From: Armatimonadota bacterium | GTDB lineage: Bacteria; Armatimonadota; Fervidibacteria; Fervidibacterales; Thermosaccharophagaceae | Direction: 5' to 3' | NCBI GenBank assembly: GCA_025062195.1 | Contig: JANXAS010000014.1 | Coordinates: forward strand, 1-64,000 | DNA length: 64,000 nt | Part shown: positions 45,248 through 54,904 of the stretch, piece after piece | Layout: the number at the start of each line of letters is the position of its first letter | Numbering within the stretch: the stretch's first letter is position 1 | Position numbers and translations under genes: made by a program | The notes under the pieces: generated by a model | Seen by the model: the letters and a program-made list of their open reading frames with translations, nothing else | What the model was told of the DNA's origin: nothing | The model's database searches: none

Positions 45248-48200
45248 ATGCACAAAAGTGAGCAGCGCACCGGTGTTCTCTTCGCTCATCTCGCAATATT
45301 AGTTGGGTTAGCTTGGGCAGTCGTTGGGGTTGCAAAGTTGATTATGAGCGAGCAGCCAACTGCATCTTTAAGCGGTTTGGTCATAAGCTCTGTCACAGGG
45401 AAACCGATACCGAAAGCTACCGTCACATTGCGCCCTGCCGATACAACTGGCGTTATTGTTAACCGAGTGTTTAATGCCAGATGCGACAAGCATGGCGAAT
45501 TCTCATTCCGCATAATACCAGCAGGCTTGTATGAGATTGAGGCTCACTCACCAGCGCATTCGTTGTCTCCGACCCATCTTAAACTCCGTGAAGGCGCTAA
45601 GGAGAGAGTCACACTTGAACTATTACCAAAAGAGCCATGGCTGCACCTCATATTGCCGCAACGGACATTTACGACGAGTGAGCGAGTGCGCATAAGAGTG
45701 AGAGGGTTTGTGCTTGAAGATAAGCTGACGCTAAAGGTGCACAAGGTTGATGTGCAGCGTTTACTTTCCTCAGGCGGCGTGGAGATACCGCAGCAGACCA
45801 GTTCGGAGTGGGGCATTGAGCAAATTTTTGCTCCTGAGACGCCCTCAAACTTTGATTCATCGTGGTGGCGGGAAAGGAATGAAGCCTTGCGGAGGTTCAT
45901 TGAGGTGTATGGAAAGAGCATGCTCATGAAGGACGTGCCAGTAAGTGGGCGAGATGGGGAGGGCATCTTCACCCAGTATGTGGATGTTCCAGTTAAGCTC
46001 CCCGGAGTCTACTTTGTTGAATTAAGTGCGGGCGGGAGAAGAGTTTACACGAGCATAATCGTGGTAGACATTGGTGTGGTGGTTAAGTATGGCGGACAGA
46101 GGACGCTGATCTACGCGTGCAAGTTGGACAGCGGGACGCCAGTTGCAGGTGCAGTTGTGTTCGTGAGCGAAAGGATGAGAAATGGGTTGAAGGAACTTGG
46201 TGTCACTGGCGAAGACGGTGTTGCGGTAGTTGATACAAACAAGATCCCAAGGGATACCGATGTGACATTCGTCGTGAGCTACAATGGTCAAACATGTTTT
46301 GCTCGCCTTTATACCGGCATGAACCCAAATCAAAAATACAGGGTGCACATTTACACTGACCGACCGGTGTATCGTCCCGGTGACACTGTTCACTTCAAAG
46401 GGATTGTGAGACTTCAAGGTGACAAGGGTTATGTTGTCCCTGATGAGACGAATGTTGAATTTGAGCTGCGTGACAGGGGTGGGCGCAGAGTTTGGACTGG
46501 CAGCGGGCGAACGAACCCATATGGGACTTTTCATGGCAGCTTGAATTTGCCCCATGAGATAGCGACGGGCAGCGCCACAATTGCGGCGATCATTGATGGC
46601 GAGCAGCACGAGCGCACGATACAAATAGCGGCATACCGAAAGCCCGAGTTCGCCATCAAAGTGAGCGCTGAGCGCACAGACTATCTGCCAACCGAAGTTG
46701 TGCGTATTAGCGTTGAAGCACATTATTACTTTGGCGTGCCCGTAAGGAATGCGAAGGTGCATTATAGAGTTTTTCAAGTTGAGCTGCCATGTGATGGGTT
46801 GATTGAAGGTGAGGGCGTTGGTGAAGATGTGGAGTGGTATGAGTGGTCTTACGGCACCGAAATAGTATCTGGGAAGGCTGTGACGGATGAGAATGGCAGG
46901 GCACGGATAAATTTCAAAATGCCATATCCAGAGGAGTTCATTCACGCTGCACGGGATAGCAGTCGTGACAAATTGCACATTGTCACGCCGCCAGTATACA
47001 GTCAATCCGTTTGGGTAAGCGTGACTGACGCTGGCGGAAGGGAGGTTGAGCAGTGGCTTTCGTTAAAACTTCATCCGGCATCGCTCTCTGTCTCCATTGA
47101 GCCTCAAAGGTATCTTGCCAGTCCGGATGAAAAGGTTGCCGTGAAGATTAAAGTGAGCGGTTTGGATGGCAAGCCAGTTGGTGGTGTGAAGGTGAAAGCT
47201 ATATTCGGGAAGGTGTTTTGGGAGTGGGATACTCATGAGTTTAGGGTATACCTCAAACCATCTGTGAGCACCACATTGACCACATCTCAGTCTGGCGTTG
47301 CAAATTGGGTTGTCAAGCCAACGGATGTAGGGGAGTGGGCTGTTTACGCCATTGTTGAGGACGACATTGGTTGGTGGAATGCTGATGCGGAATATATCTG
47401 CGCATACGAAGATGGTCTGCCATTACCCGAGGTGGAAAGGCAGCCAAAGCTGGAGTTTGTTTCCGAGAAGCGTTCATTCTCAGTTGGGGAGAGAGCAAGG
47501 GCGATGCTTCGTTCAAGCATTAGGGATGCCTATGCGCTCATCACGATTGAGGCTGAAAAGGTTTATAGCCATTGGCTTGTTAAGCTTGACGGTAATGCGA
47601 AGCTGCTTGAGTTTGATGTGCAACCAAGCTACATCCCGGGGGTTTGGCTATGCGCAGCGCTTGTGCGTTCAAAGGAGCTCAGCGAGGCTAAGGCATTCAT
47701 TGAGGTCTCAAAGGCTGCGAGGGAATTAAAAGTGAGTGTGCAGCCAAGCAAACAGCGATGTTCCCCCGGTGAGGTTGTTGAGTATCTCATAAAGGTGACT
47801 GACAAAAATGGTAAACCGGTGAGGGCTGAGCTTTCACTTTCTGTTGTGGATGAAGCCATATATGCGATAAAGGATGAGCCGTTAGATGAACTGTTGAGGG
47901 CATTTTACGGGCGAAAGCAACACGAAGTGGTAACGGTTAGCTCCTTCCCCGAACTATATCTGCAAGCTAATAAAGTTGGCGTAGAGAGCGTTCGGAAGCA
48001 CTTCCCCGATACTGCATTTTGGGCACCGTCGCTTTACACCGATGAGAAGGGCATCGTGCGCATAAATGTGAAAATGCCAGATGCTATTACAACATGGAGA
48101 GCCACTGTTAAAGCCGTGAGTATGGACACATCTCTTGGGGTTGCGCTTGACAGGCTCATCGTGAGCAAACCGTTGATGGTGCGCTTACAACTGCCTCGTT

Positions 48201-50062
48201 TTCTCACTGAGGGCGATGAGGTGGATGTTGTTGGGTTAGTCCATAACGAGTCCGATGGGAAAAAGGAATTGATGGTGCGACTCTCATGTGATGGGTTAAA
48301 TGTTGATGGTGATAGTGTGCGCAAGGTGAAAGTGGGACCGAGAGATGCCGCAAAGCTTGTATGGAGGGCAAAGGCGACAAAGTATGGCTATGCAACGCTC
48401 ACGCTAAGCGCCAAATCAAGCGATGGTTGTGGTGATGCTGTCCAAAAGCGTCTACAAATATTGCCGCTTGCAATACCTTACAAATTCACGAAGTCCGGTA
48501 GGCTGAATGGCGGTGAAGCCGAAAGAATCACCTTACACATCCCCAGCGATGCTTTAAAGGATGTTGGGGAGGTTGAGGTCTTACTTTCGTCGTCTCCGGC
48601 AGGTTCAGTGCTTTCAGCCATTGAATTCCTCATCAGCTACCCGTATGGGTGCGTTGAACAGACGATGAGCAGCTTCATGCCGGATGTGCTCGCATACCGC
48701 GCTTGGAAAGAGTTAGGGTGGGCGTTCCCAACATCACTTGAGAAAGAGTTGCCGAAGATGGTGGGGCATGGCTTGGTAAGGCTTTACAGATACCAACATG
48801 AAGACGGCAGTTGGGGATGGTGTTACTACGACGATGCCGACTTGTGGATGACGGCTTATGTTGCATACGGTTTGCTTGAGTGCCGCGATGCTGGATTTGA
48901 AGTTGACAATGTCGCTTTAGAGCGGGCTGGGTATTGGCTCAAAGAGCATTTGCCATCCGCTATGCACAGTCACTCGCATGATTATGCATGTGCACTCGCA
49001 TGCTATGTGCTTGCGAAATTGGGTGAGCGCAAAGGTATAGTGCCACAGGCGCATTGGATTAAAAGGGCGTCGCCAAAAGCAGTGGCACTGATTGCTATGA
49101 CTGCGCATCGCGTGGGCGATAATGCTGCATTCAATGTTGCAATGAGGCAGCTGTATAAGGGGGTTATTGAGGGAGTAGAAGAATGCACTTGGGGAACGGT
49201 TGAGGATACAGCTTGGGCGTTGCGTGCGCTTTTAAACGCTGAAGATGTGAGCGACATTAATGAGCGCCATAGGGTTCGTGAGCTCGCTGATAAGGCAGCA
49301 AATTATCTCCTCTCAATACGCACCGGTGAGTGCTGGGAATCAACGAAACAAACTGCCGTCGTTGTGGCTGCACTCGTTGATTACCTTAAGAAGCGCCGCT
49401 GGACGCCGCCGAGAGGGACTTTTACAGCTGCTTTGAATGGTAAAAAGCGCAGCATAAAAATTGATCCAAAGCACGCCTACCATGAGGATCTGACTTTGCG
49501 CATCAGCATCAATGAAGCAATTGAAGGCGATAACCAACTCACACTTCAGTTTGATGGTAGTGGCACACTTTATTACGCAACCATGCTGAATTGCATGAGG
49601 CGCATTGGCGCACAAACACGATATATCGCCTCAAGTGGCATTACCGTTACAAGGTGCTACGAACTCATTACATACGGCAGTGATGGCAAGGAATACTCGC
49701 GCGAGCTTGCGGATAGATTGAAGTGCTCTCAAGGCAGCATACTCAAATGCACGCTGACGGTGAACACCTCAAAGCCGCTCAGGTATCTGCTAATTGAAGA
49801 GCCATTGCCAGCTGGTTGCGAGGTTATTGAGCGTGGTGAGCTTGAAAGATATGAGTGGGATTTATGGTATGCTGAGCAAGATATTCGTGATGACAAGATC
49901 GTCTTCTTCGTCAGAGAGATGCCGCGTGGGACGAAGAAAATCTCATACAGGTTGCGTGTTGAATGCTCTGGTAACTTTACAATCCTTCCGACGACAGTGA
50001 GTGCAATGTATGAGCCAACTATTATGAGCAGGGGTTCGCCCCAACTTATCAGCGTGAGGTAA
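45248..50062 (+). CDS. Alpha-2-macroglobulin family protease inhibitor
   Basis: A 1604-residue envelope protein. A signal-anchor helix (about 12-32) has no lipobox Cys. A carboxypeptidase regulatory-like beta domain (about 40-130) is followed by macroglobulin domains, with the family motif DRPVYRPGDTVHFKG around residue 375. A bait-like segment comes next, then the alpha-2-macroglobulin core with SVVDEAIYAI, TDEKGIVRINVKMPD and ITTWRATVKAV. The thioester motif YPYGCVEQ gives Cys1135 and Gln1138, followed by an alpha/alpha thioester domain and C-terminal beta domains. Such proteins trap proteases in the periplasm. A GAGGTGG ribosome binding site precedes the ATG. pbpC, its usual partner, is absent. 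Confidence 0.94.
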   Translation: MHKSEQRTGVLFAHLAILVGLAWAVVGVAKLIMSEQPTASLSGLVISSVTGKPIPKATVTLRPADTTGVIVNRVFNARCDKHGEFSFRIIPAGLYEIEAHSPAHSLSPTHLKLREGAKERVTLELLPKEPWLHLILPQRTFTTSERVRIRVRGFVLEDKLTLKVHKVDVQRLLSSGGVEIPQQTSSEWGIEQIFAPETPSNFDSSWWRERNEALRRFIEVYGKSMLMKDVPVSGRDGEGIFTQYVDVPVKLPGVYFVELSAGGRRVYTSIIVVDIGVVVKYGGQRTLIYACKLDSGTPVAGAVVFVSERMRNGLKELGVTGEDGVAVVDTNKIPRDTDVTFVVSYNGQTCFARLYTGMNPNQKYRVHIYTDRPVYRPGDTVHFKGIVRLQGDKGYVVPDETNVEFELRDRGGRRVWTGSGRTNPYGTFHGSLNLPHEIATGSATIAAIIDGEQHERTIQIAAYRKPEFAIKVSAERTDYLPTEVVRISVEAHYYFGVPVRNAKVHYRVFQVELPCDGLIEGEGVGEDVEWYEWSYGTEIVSGKAVTDENGRARINFKMPYPEEFIHAARDSSRDKLHIVTPPVYSQSVWVSVTDAGGREVEQWLSLKLHPASLSVSIEPQRYLASPDEKVAVKIKVSGLDGKPVGGVKVKAIFGKVFWEWDTHEFRVYLKPSVSTTLTTSQSGVANWVVKPTDVGEWAVYAIVEDDIGWWNADAEYICAYEDGLPLPEVERQPKLEFVSEKRSFSVGERARAMLRSSIRDAYALITIEAEKVYSHWLVKLDGNAKLLEFDVQPSYIPGVWLCAALVRSKELSEAKAFIEVSKAARELKVSVQPSKQRCSPGEVVEYLIKVTDKNGKPVRAELSLSVVDEAIYAIKDEPLDELLRAFYGRKQHEVVTVSSFPELYLQANKVGVESVRKHFPDTAFWAPSLYTDEKGIVRINVKMPDAITTWRATVKAVSMDTSLGVALDRLIVSKPLMVRLQLPRFLTEGDEVDVVGLVHNESDGKKELMVRLSCDGLNVDGDSVRKVKVGPRDAAKLVWRAKATKYGYATLTLSAKSSDGCGDAVQKRLQILPLAIPYKFTKSGRLNGGEAERITLHIPSDALKDVGEVEVLLSSSPAGSVLSAIEFLISYPYGCVEQTMSSFMPDVLAYRAWKELGWAFPTSLEKELPKMVGHGLVRLYRYQHEDGSWGWCYYDDADLWMTAYVAYGLLECRDAGFEVDNVALERAGYWLKEHLPSAMHSHSHDYACALACYVLAKLGERKGIVPQAHWIKRASPKAVALIAMTAHRVGDNAAFNVAMRQLYKGVIEGVEECTWGTVEDTAWALRALLNAEDVSDINERHRVRELADKAANYLLSIRTGECWESTKQTAVVVAALVDYLKKRRWTPPRGTFTAALNGKKRSIKIDPKHAYHEDLTLRISINEAIEGDNQLTLQFDGSGTLYYATMLNCMRRIGAQTRYIASSGITVTRCYELITYGSDGKEYSRELADRLKCSQGSILKCTLTVNTSKPLRYLLIEEPLPAGCEVIERGELERYEWDLWYAEQDIRDDKIVFFVREMPRGTKKISYRLRVECSGNFTILPTTVSAMYEPTIMSRGSPQLISVR

Positions 50063-50582
50063 GCACCTCTCTCCAAGTGGCGTTGATACTGTTTCAAAAC
50101 GGGGATTGCATTGTTGAGTAACGGCTACAGGCTTTATGGCTCGTTCTTGTGCCGATTTTTGGCTGTCGTTCGCACACGCGGGAAAGCTGCCTGCGCAACT
50201 CCTGCATGAAATTAGGGGTTGCTTCCCGCTCAAAAGTTTATTGGTGCTTTGCCGTATCTGGCTTTAGCAACATTTACCTTCACTGTGAGATGGCTCCACA
50301 TAGCCACTAAAGTTCGGTGCATCAAAAGATGCGTTCCATGAAGAGTTTAAGACTCGCCGGTGCAAGCGCATATCATGTTTGGAGAAGGCAGCACTTAAGC
50401 CACACTGCGTCTCTTGGGTTTCCAGAGAACCTGTAGGTAGGGGCAAACGAAATCCGCTCGTAAATTTTCAGACAAGTTTCATCTCCCCTTATAAGTCCTC
50501 ATTGGCGTTTAAGGCTCTTACCGTGGGTTGATAAAAAGATTGTTTTTTCTTAAGCCACCAAGGAAGATAGCTGTCCAAGTGC
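50063..50582. other. Intergenic region between convergent genes
   Basis: About 520 bases between the A2M stop and the minus-strand terminator. Frames are short and unsupported. An isolated GTTTCAAAACGGGGATTG recalls part of a CRISPR repeat but occurs once. AAAAGATTGTTTTTTCTTAA near 50535 is A/T-rich and might end A2M transcription, but there is no clear stem. Confidence 0.5.
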
Positions 50583-50626
50583 TAAAAAGAGAGCGCCCCG
50601 CAAGGCAAAGAGCCTTGCGGGGCGCT
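50583..50626 (-). terminator. Intrinsic terminator of the SLH-porin gene
   Basis: A perfect 15-base stem (AGCGCCCCGCAAGGC, 50592-50606, pairing with 50612-50626) closes a five-base loop. On the minus strand it is followed by CTCTTTTTAGC. It lies 30 bases after the porin stop codon and is the strongest rho-independent terminator in the window. Confidence 0.93.
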
Positions 50627-50655
50627 ATGTTCAGCGCCCAAGGAGCGGTCAGCTA

Positions 50656-52449
50656 TCAGAACTTGTAGCTGCCGCTCAACCGGATGAAGTGCCTGTCAGC
50701 ATTCGGACCAAGCACGTTGGCAGCGTTGAAGAACCCGTAGAGCACATCCAGGTCAATTCTCTCGCCAAGCACCCACTTATAGCCGACTGTAAAAGCCCAG
50801 CCAAGGTCGTTGCCATTTGTGTCATCGCCACGGAACCAGCGCACATTTAGCCAGTTGCCAGCTATCTTCCATGCCAGACGGACATCAAACACATCACGCA
50901 GCATTACTGGCACAATCCCAGGTGCTGCAGGTGTAAGCGCACCGATTGCTGGCAAGCCCGGACGGAACATCAATTCGCCGCGGGAGAGATAGAACGGGTT
51001 AAGCACCGATGCAGGATGTGGGCTATAGCCTTCATCGCTTGATGCCCACGAAAGATCAAGCTTGAGTGACGGGAGATTAAGGATATTCAGGTCAAGCCAC
51101 CACAGGTTCTCGCCATCCGGATCCACATTCTCCCAATCCTTATCGGTGTAGACCCACTCAGCACGGAACTTCGTCAGGTAGTTGCCCTCGGGGAAGATAT
51201 CAAAGTGCAAGTCCACACCATAGCCCCTGTAATCACCAACGCCAGTATAAAGTGCATTTGCCCCGATGTGCCAGCGGTCTTCATCGGTCCTCCATGAGAG
51301 CCTCACTCCAAATACGCCGTCATTCTCCGGAACATCCATTCCGACAATCTGTCCCATAGCACTGTTGTTATAACCTCGGAAGGGATCATATGCATCCACA
51401 TCGGCAAACAGCAAGCTCAGGTTGATTGAGCCAAATGCGCGGTCCCAACGCAGCCCATCAAACGCCGAGAATTGATTGTCAAGCAGGAAACCGTAGCCAT
51501 ACTTGACGAACTGTCTCCCAAGGACAGCTTGCCCACCAACTATCGGTGCAGGACCTGTAAGCTTGCCCTCGTAGATGTCAATGCGCTCCGTGTCCCTACC
51601 TGCCTCCGTCCCGTTGACCCAAAGCAGGTGCAAGTTTGCGTTCCAGTCTTCGCTCACACGGAAGCCAAGGTTCAAGTCAGCACGCAAGAAACCATAGCGG
51701 TCTTCTGGCCAATCAAGTGAGTCCGCCTCATCTGCAACATCGCTGAGCCAATCAGCCGTAAACGATGCCGAGCCTTCAACACTGAGCCTTGGGACACCAA
51801 CTGCTGCAGCTTCCTCCAACTTCCTCACTCGTTCCTCAAGTGCACCCATGCGCTCTTCCACTTTCTTGAGCTCGGCACGGAACTCGTCACGCAAACGGCT
51901 AATTAGCTCCTCAAGCTTCTTCACATCCACAGCTACAGGTGCCTTAACTGCCAGAACCTTTTCTACAGCAGCCTGAATCTCCTCTGGGGTTGGTGGACGA
52001 CCAGGTGGACCTGGTGGACCTTCAGGGCCTCGCGGACCCTCAGGGCCTCGTGGACCTTCAGGGCCTCGTGGACCTTCAGGGCCTCGCGGACCCTCGGGGC
52101 CTGCTGGGCCTCGTGGACCTTCAGGGCCTCGCGGACCTTCAGGGCCTCGTGGACCTTCAGGGCCGGGAGGACCTTGAAACAGTTTACGCCACTCGGGGTC
52201 GGTGCGTATCTTGTTCAAGATACGCCAAATAGCCAGAGCAAACTCATATCGTGTCATCGGCTGTGAACCCTTGAAAGTCCCATCGGGGTAGCCCTCAAGG
52301 ATGCCCCACTCAATGAGCTGGCGCACTGCTGCATACGCCCAGTGGGTTGGTGGGACATCCTTCGTCTCAGCGGTTACTGTTGAGCGAAAGCTAACGGCAA
52401 AGAAAGTTGTTGCTACAACGCTGATGAGCATCCAACTTGCTTTCCGCAA
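50656..52449 (-). CDS. SLH-anchored outer-membrane porin with collagen-like stalk
   Basis: A 597-residue envelope protein. Signal peptide 1-28; one S-layer homology domain (about 30-80: [35 protein letters not shown]); 20 collagen-like triplets at 93-152, mostly GPE-GPR; a coiled coil (about 175-215); and a beta-barrel of about 380 residues ending in GSYKF with the C-terminal Phe recognised by Bam. By analogy with OmpM/Slp proteins of Negativicutes and Deinococcus-Thermus, the SLH domain binds peptidoglycan-linked polymer and the barrel sits in the outer membrane, tying the two together. The collagen spacer, likely trimeric, is uncommon. The TTG start is fixed by AAGGAGG eight bases upstream. 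Confidence 0.92.
   Translation of the reverse strand: MRKASWMLISVVATTFFAVSFRSTVTAETKDVPPTHWAYAAVRQLIEWGILEGYPDGTFKGSQPMTRYEFALAIWRILNKIRTDPEWRKLFQGPPGPEGPRGPEGPRGPEGPRGPAGPEGPRGPEGPRGPEGPRGPEGPRGPEGPPGPPGRPPTPEEIQAAVEKVLAVKAPVAVDVKKLEELISRLRDEFRAELKKVEERMGALEERVRKLEEAAAVGVPRLSVEGSASFTADWLSDVADEADSLDWPEDRYGFLRADLNLGFRVSEDWNANLHLLWVNGTEAGRDTERIDIYEGKLTGPAPIVGGQAVLGRQFVKYGYGFLLDNQFSAFDGLRWDRAFGSINLSLLFADVDAYDPFRGYNNSAMGQIVGMDVPENDGVFGVRLSWRTDEDRWHIGANALYTGVGDYRGYGVDLHFDIFPEGNYLTKFRAEWVYTDKDWENVDPDGENLWWLDLNILNLPSLKLDLSWASSDEGYSPHPASVLNPFYLSRGELMFRPGLPAIGALTPAAPGIVPVMLRDVFDVRLAWKIAGNWLNVRWFRGDDTNGNDLGWAFTVGYKWVLGERIDLDVLYGFFNAANVLGPNADRHFIRLSGSYKF
51994..52173 (-). repeat. 18-base minisatellite encoding the collagen-like stalk
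   Basis: Near-perfect tandem units reading GGCCCTGAAGGTCCACGA on the minus strand encode GPEGPR. One unit is interrupted by GPA, and the ends read GPP. The units differ only at wobble positions, so copy number can change without a frameshift. Confidence 0.9.
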
Positions 52450-52457
52450 GGCTCATC

Positions 52458-52464
52458 CCTCCTT
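52458..52464 (-). promoter_or_regulatory. Strong Shine-Dalgarno that fixes the TTG start of the porin
   Basis: AAGGAGG on the minus strand lies eight bases before TTG 52449. A nearby ATG at 52455 is out of frame and too close to the site. Confidence 0.8.
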
Positions 52465-52730
52465 ACCACCACTTGGTGGGATTATTTTGACAGCTTCGCA
52501 TGCTGCGTCTGTGCTACATCACACGCCGCTCGAGCAGGATACGACCACCACTCACAACTCTATTTGCGCCTTGCGGCAGCTCCATTTGCAGTTTGGGTGT
52601 GGGGTGACCTCACTGAGCATCCGCTGTTCCCTCAGCGCATCATCCCACAACACCCATAATCACACGCTACCGCAAGCGCTCACCCTCTTGCATCACCTCC
52701 TTTGTTATCAAGGTTCAAGCTGCAACTTCA
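52465..52730 (-). other. Long 5' leader of the SLH-porin mRNA
   Basis: About 265 bases of leader lie between the predicted transcript start (near 52730) and the coding Shine-Dalgarno. The leader carries AAAGGAGGTGAT at 52692-52703, fully complementary to the usual 16S rRNA 3' end, about 30 bases from the 5' end. It is followed immediately by a nine-codon frame (ATGCAAGAGGGT to TAG). No other gene is present. Confidence 0.6.
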
Positions 52731-52736
52731 TGCACC

Positions 52737-52765
52737 ATTATAGCAACATTGCATTTGGTTGTAAA
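52737..52765 (-). promoter_or_regulatory. Near-consensus promoter of the SLH-porin gene
   Basis: On the minus strand TTTACA (52760-52765) and TATAAT (52737-52742) are exactly 17 bases apart, and TGC precedes the -10, giving an extended -10. This is the strongest promoter in the window, as expected for an abundant envelope protein. Confidence 0.85.
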
Positions 52766-53027
52766 GCCACACATTGCTATGGAGTTAAGGTATCGCTATT
52801 GCATTATAGCGCGAGCTTGTGCGCTGTAAATGGAAAATGTGAATGTCCAAATTTTTGATTGCGCTTGCCGTTAACCAGCCAAGCTGCAACGGCGGTTTAA
52901 TTTTGCAAGCATTGCTGCGATGCATAATTTTAGTGTGCAAAGCGCGCTTTCTGTTCGGGCGTGGGTGAAAAGCATAATCTATCTCTGACAGCATGGTAGG
53001 AAACATGAATCATGAGGTGAGGGAGCA

Positions 53028-53954
53028 GTGTGTGAGTGGGTTGAAATAAACATGGCTACAGATGCTGGCGGAGCTGACATAGCATCAGCTTTGTTGATCG
53101 CTATCGGTTGCAATGGCACTGCACAAGAGGACGGCGAGGATGATGGCGAGGTTGTAGTCCGAGGTTACCTGCCAGCAAATGATAATATTGTTGAACTCAT
53201 TGATTGGCTATACCAGCGCATGAAGGTGGCGCATCAAGAGGGCTTAACGATGCAACCTGTGAAGATAAGTTTGCGCGCGATTGAGTGCCCCGATTGGGAG
53301 GAGCAATGGCTGTCAGTTCTTGAGCCGTTAATGATTGGGCGGCTGTTCTTGATTGCGCCGCTATCGCTTGATGAGAGGGTAAGCCTCATTTGTGATTCGT
53401 GTGCTCGGATCAAGATCACAATATCGGCGGTCGGCGGCTTTGGGACCGGACATCACCCAACGACGAGGATGTGCCTTGAGCTAATGGAGGAGATAGTTGA
53501 GGAGTTTTGCGGGGCTGATGTGCTTGATGTTGGATGCGGCTCTGGAATACTCTCAATAGCTGCTGCAAAGCTTGGTGCACGATCTGTAACTGCCGTTGAC
53601 ATTGAGCGAAGCGCACTTGAATGCACGATGAGAAACGCATCGCTTAACGGTGTCCGAGAAAAGATACATGTCAAGCTGAGCGACCTTGCAAGTGCCGTTG
53701 ACGGAAATTACGACATCATCCTCTCAAACCTATTCACGGAACTTGTTCAAAGGCTCGCTATGCAGATCCGTTCAAGGCACCTTTTGCGCAGCCAGCACGG
53801 ACGAAATAGCTATTGGATAGCATCCGGCATACCGACACAAAAGTTTGATGAAGCAACATGGAGGGGCGAGTTGAAGAAGCTCGGCATGCGCGTAGTTAGC
53901 GTCCGCAGGGATGAGTTTTGGGTTGCTTTCATGGCAGTCAATGAATGCAACTGA
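53028..53954 (+). CDS. prmA: Ribosomal protein L11 methyltransferase
   Basis: A 308-residue SAM-dependent enzyme that methylates ribosomal protein L11. The N-terminal substrate-recognition domain is followed by the PrmA signature GGFGTGHHPTTRMCLELM and the SAM site VLDVGCGSGILSIAAAKLGA. NLFTELVQRLA and a C-terminal SGI follow. The GTG at 53028 lies after GAGGTGAGGGAGCA. It is followed 15 bases later by rsmE, a pairing common in many bacteria. The central segment after SLILSN-like DIILSNLF is normal. Confidence 0.93.
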   Translation: MCEWVEINMATDAGGADIASALLIAIGCNGTAQEDGEDDGEVVVRGYLPANDNIVELIDWLYQRMKVAHQEGLTMQPVKISLRAIECPDWEEQWLSVLEPLMIGRLFLIAPLSLDERVSLICDSCARIKITISAVGGFGTGHHPTTRMCLELMEEIVEEFCGADVLDVGCGSGILSIAAAKLGARSVTAVDIERSALECTMRNASLNGVREKIHVKLSDLASAVDGNYDIILSNLFTELVQRLAMQIRSRHLLRSQHGRNSYWIASGIPTQKFDEATWRGELKKLGMRVVSVRRDEFWVAFMAVNECN

Positions 53955-53969
53955 GGTGTATGAAAGGCC

Positions 53970-54707
53970 GTGCATGTATATCGCCTATATGTGCCGGTTC
54001 AACCAAAGGTTGGGATTGTTAGCTTGCATGGCGACACAGCTCACAGGCTCATCAATGTTTTGAGATTGCGTCCCGGTGATGCTTTTGCGTTGACCGATGG
54101 AAAGGGGAATGAAATGCGCTCAAGGCTGATTAAGGCACAGCGGGACGAGGCGCTCGTTGAAATATATGAAGTCACTCAACCATCAAGGGAGCCGAAAGGG
54201 CACATATGCCTTGCAATTACAGTTTTGAAGGGCGAGAGGTTTGATTGGTTGATTCAAAAAGCGGTAGAGCTTGGCGTGAGGGAGATATTGCCCCTTCTGA
54301 CGCGAAACTGTGTTGTGCGCATATCTCGGGATGACTCACAGAGGAAGCAAAAGCGCTGGCTCTCAATCGCTATAAGCGCAATGGAGCAATCTGGAGGGTG
54401 TGTTCTTCCGATTATACATGAGCCAACATCACTATCGGAAGCGTTAGCGAGGGCAAAGCATTTTGATGCTCGCATCATGTTACATGAAGGTGCAGAGCGC
54501 GCTTTGCACCAAGCCGTTGGTGAGTTGGTTATGGCAAAAAGTGCCGTCTTGTTTGTCGGTCCTGAGGGTGGCTTTGATGATGCCGAGGTTGAAGAAGCTG
54601 TCTCACACGGTGTGGTTGCGGTGAATTTGGGTAGGCGTATATTGCGCTCCGAGACAGCGGCAATAGTTGGCACCGCAATAATTTTGCACCATCTTGAGAA
54701 ACCATAA
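53970..54707 (+). CDS. rsmE: 16S rRNA (uracil-1498 N3)-methyltransferase
   Basis: A 245-residue SPOUT methyltransferase modifying U1498 of 16S rRNA. An N-terminal PUA-like domain (HRLINVLRLRPGDAFALTDGKG) is followed by the knotted domain with LKGERFDWLIQKAVELGV, VLFVGPEGGFDDAEVEEA and LGRRILRSETA, all diagnostic. The GTG start is close to AAAGG and 12 bases from GAGGTG. It probably shares a transcript with prmA. Confidence 0.95.
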   Translation: MHVYRLYVPVQPKVGIVSLHGDTAHRLINVLRLRPGDAFALTDGKGNEMRSRLIKAQRDEALVEIYEVTQPSREPKGHICLAITVLKGERFDWLIQKAVELGVREILPLLTRNCVVRISRDDSQRKQKRWLSIAISAMEQSGGCVLPIIHEPTSLSEALARAKHFDARIMLHEGAERALHQAVGELVMAKSAVLFVGPEGGFDDAEVEEAVSHGVVAVNLGRRILRSETAAIVGTAIILHHLEKP

Positions 54708-54904
54708 GTGTGTATAGTGTGGGCTCTGACTATAACTGATGAATGTCGGGGGCAAACTAAGTGTGCTTGGGAAAGGGTTTTGCTTTGTCCATTCCCACTT
54801 TGTGTCACCTGTTGTCCGTTAGATACCAAGGCTGTTTGCAGGCGGCATTACAGCTTTGAGGCATAGTTGCCAAGAGAGGTCAACGGCGGAGGGAAGCAAT
54901 TGTA

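Noticed and set aside
46022-47005. 327-codon minus-strand frame inside the A2M gene
   Set aside because: A2M is certain from its motifs in the plus frame; the antisense frame has no domain and follows from the codon usage of the real gene.
50090-50115. CRISPR-like repeat GTTTCAAAACGGGGATTG
   Set aside because: It occurs once, with no second copy at array spacing.
51990-52232. Plus-strand frame of [13 protein letters not shown] repeats antisense to the collagen stalk
   Set aside because: It is the reverse reading of the 18-base repeat; the minus-strand SLH-collagen protein is complete and has its own promoter and terminator.
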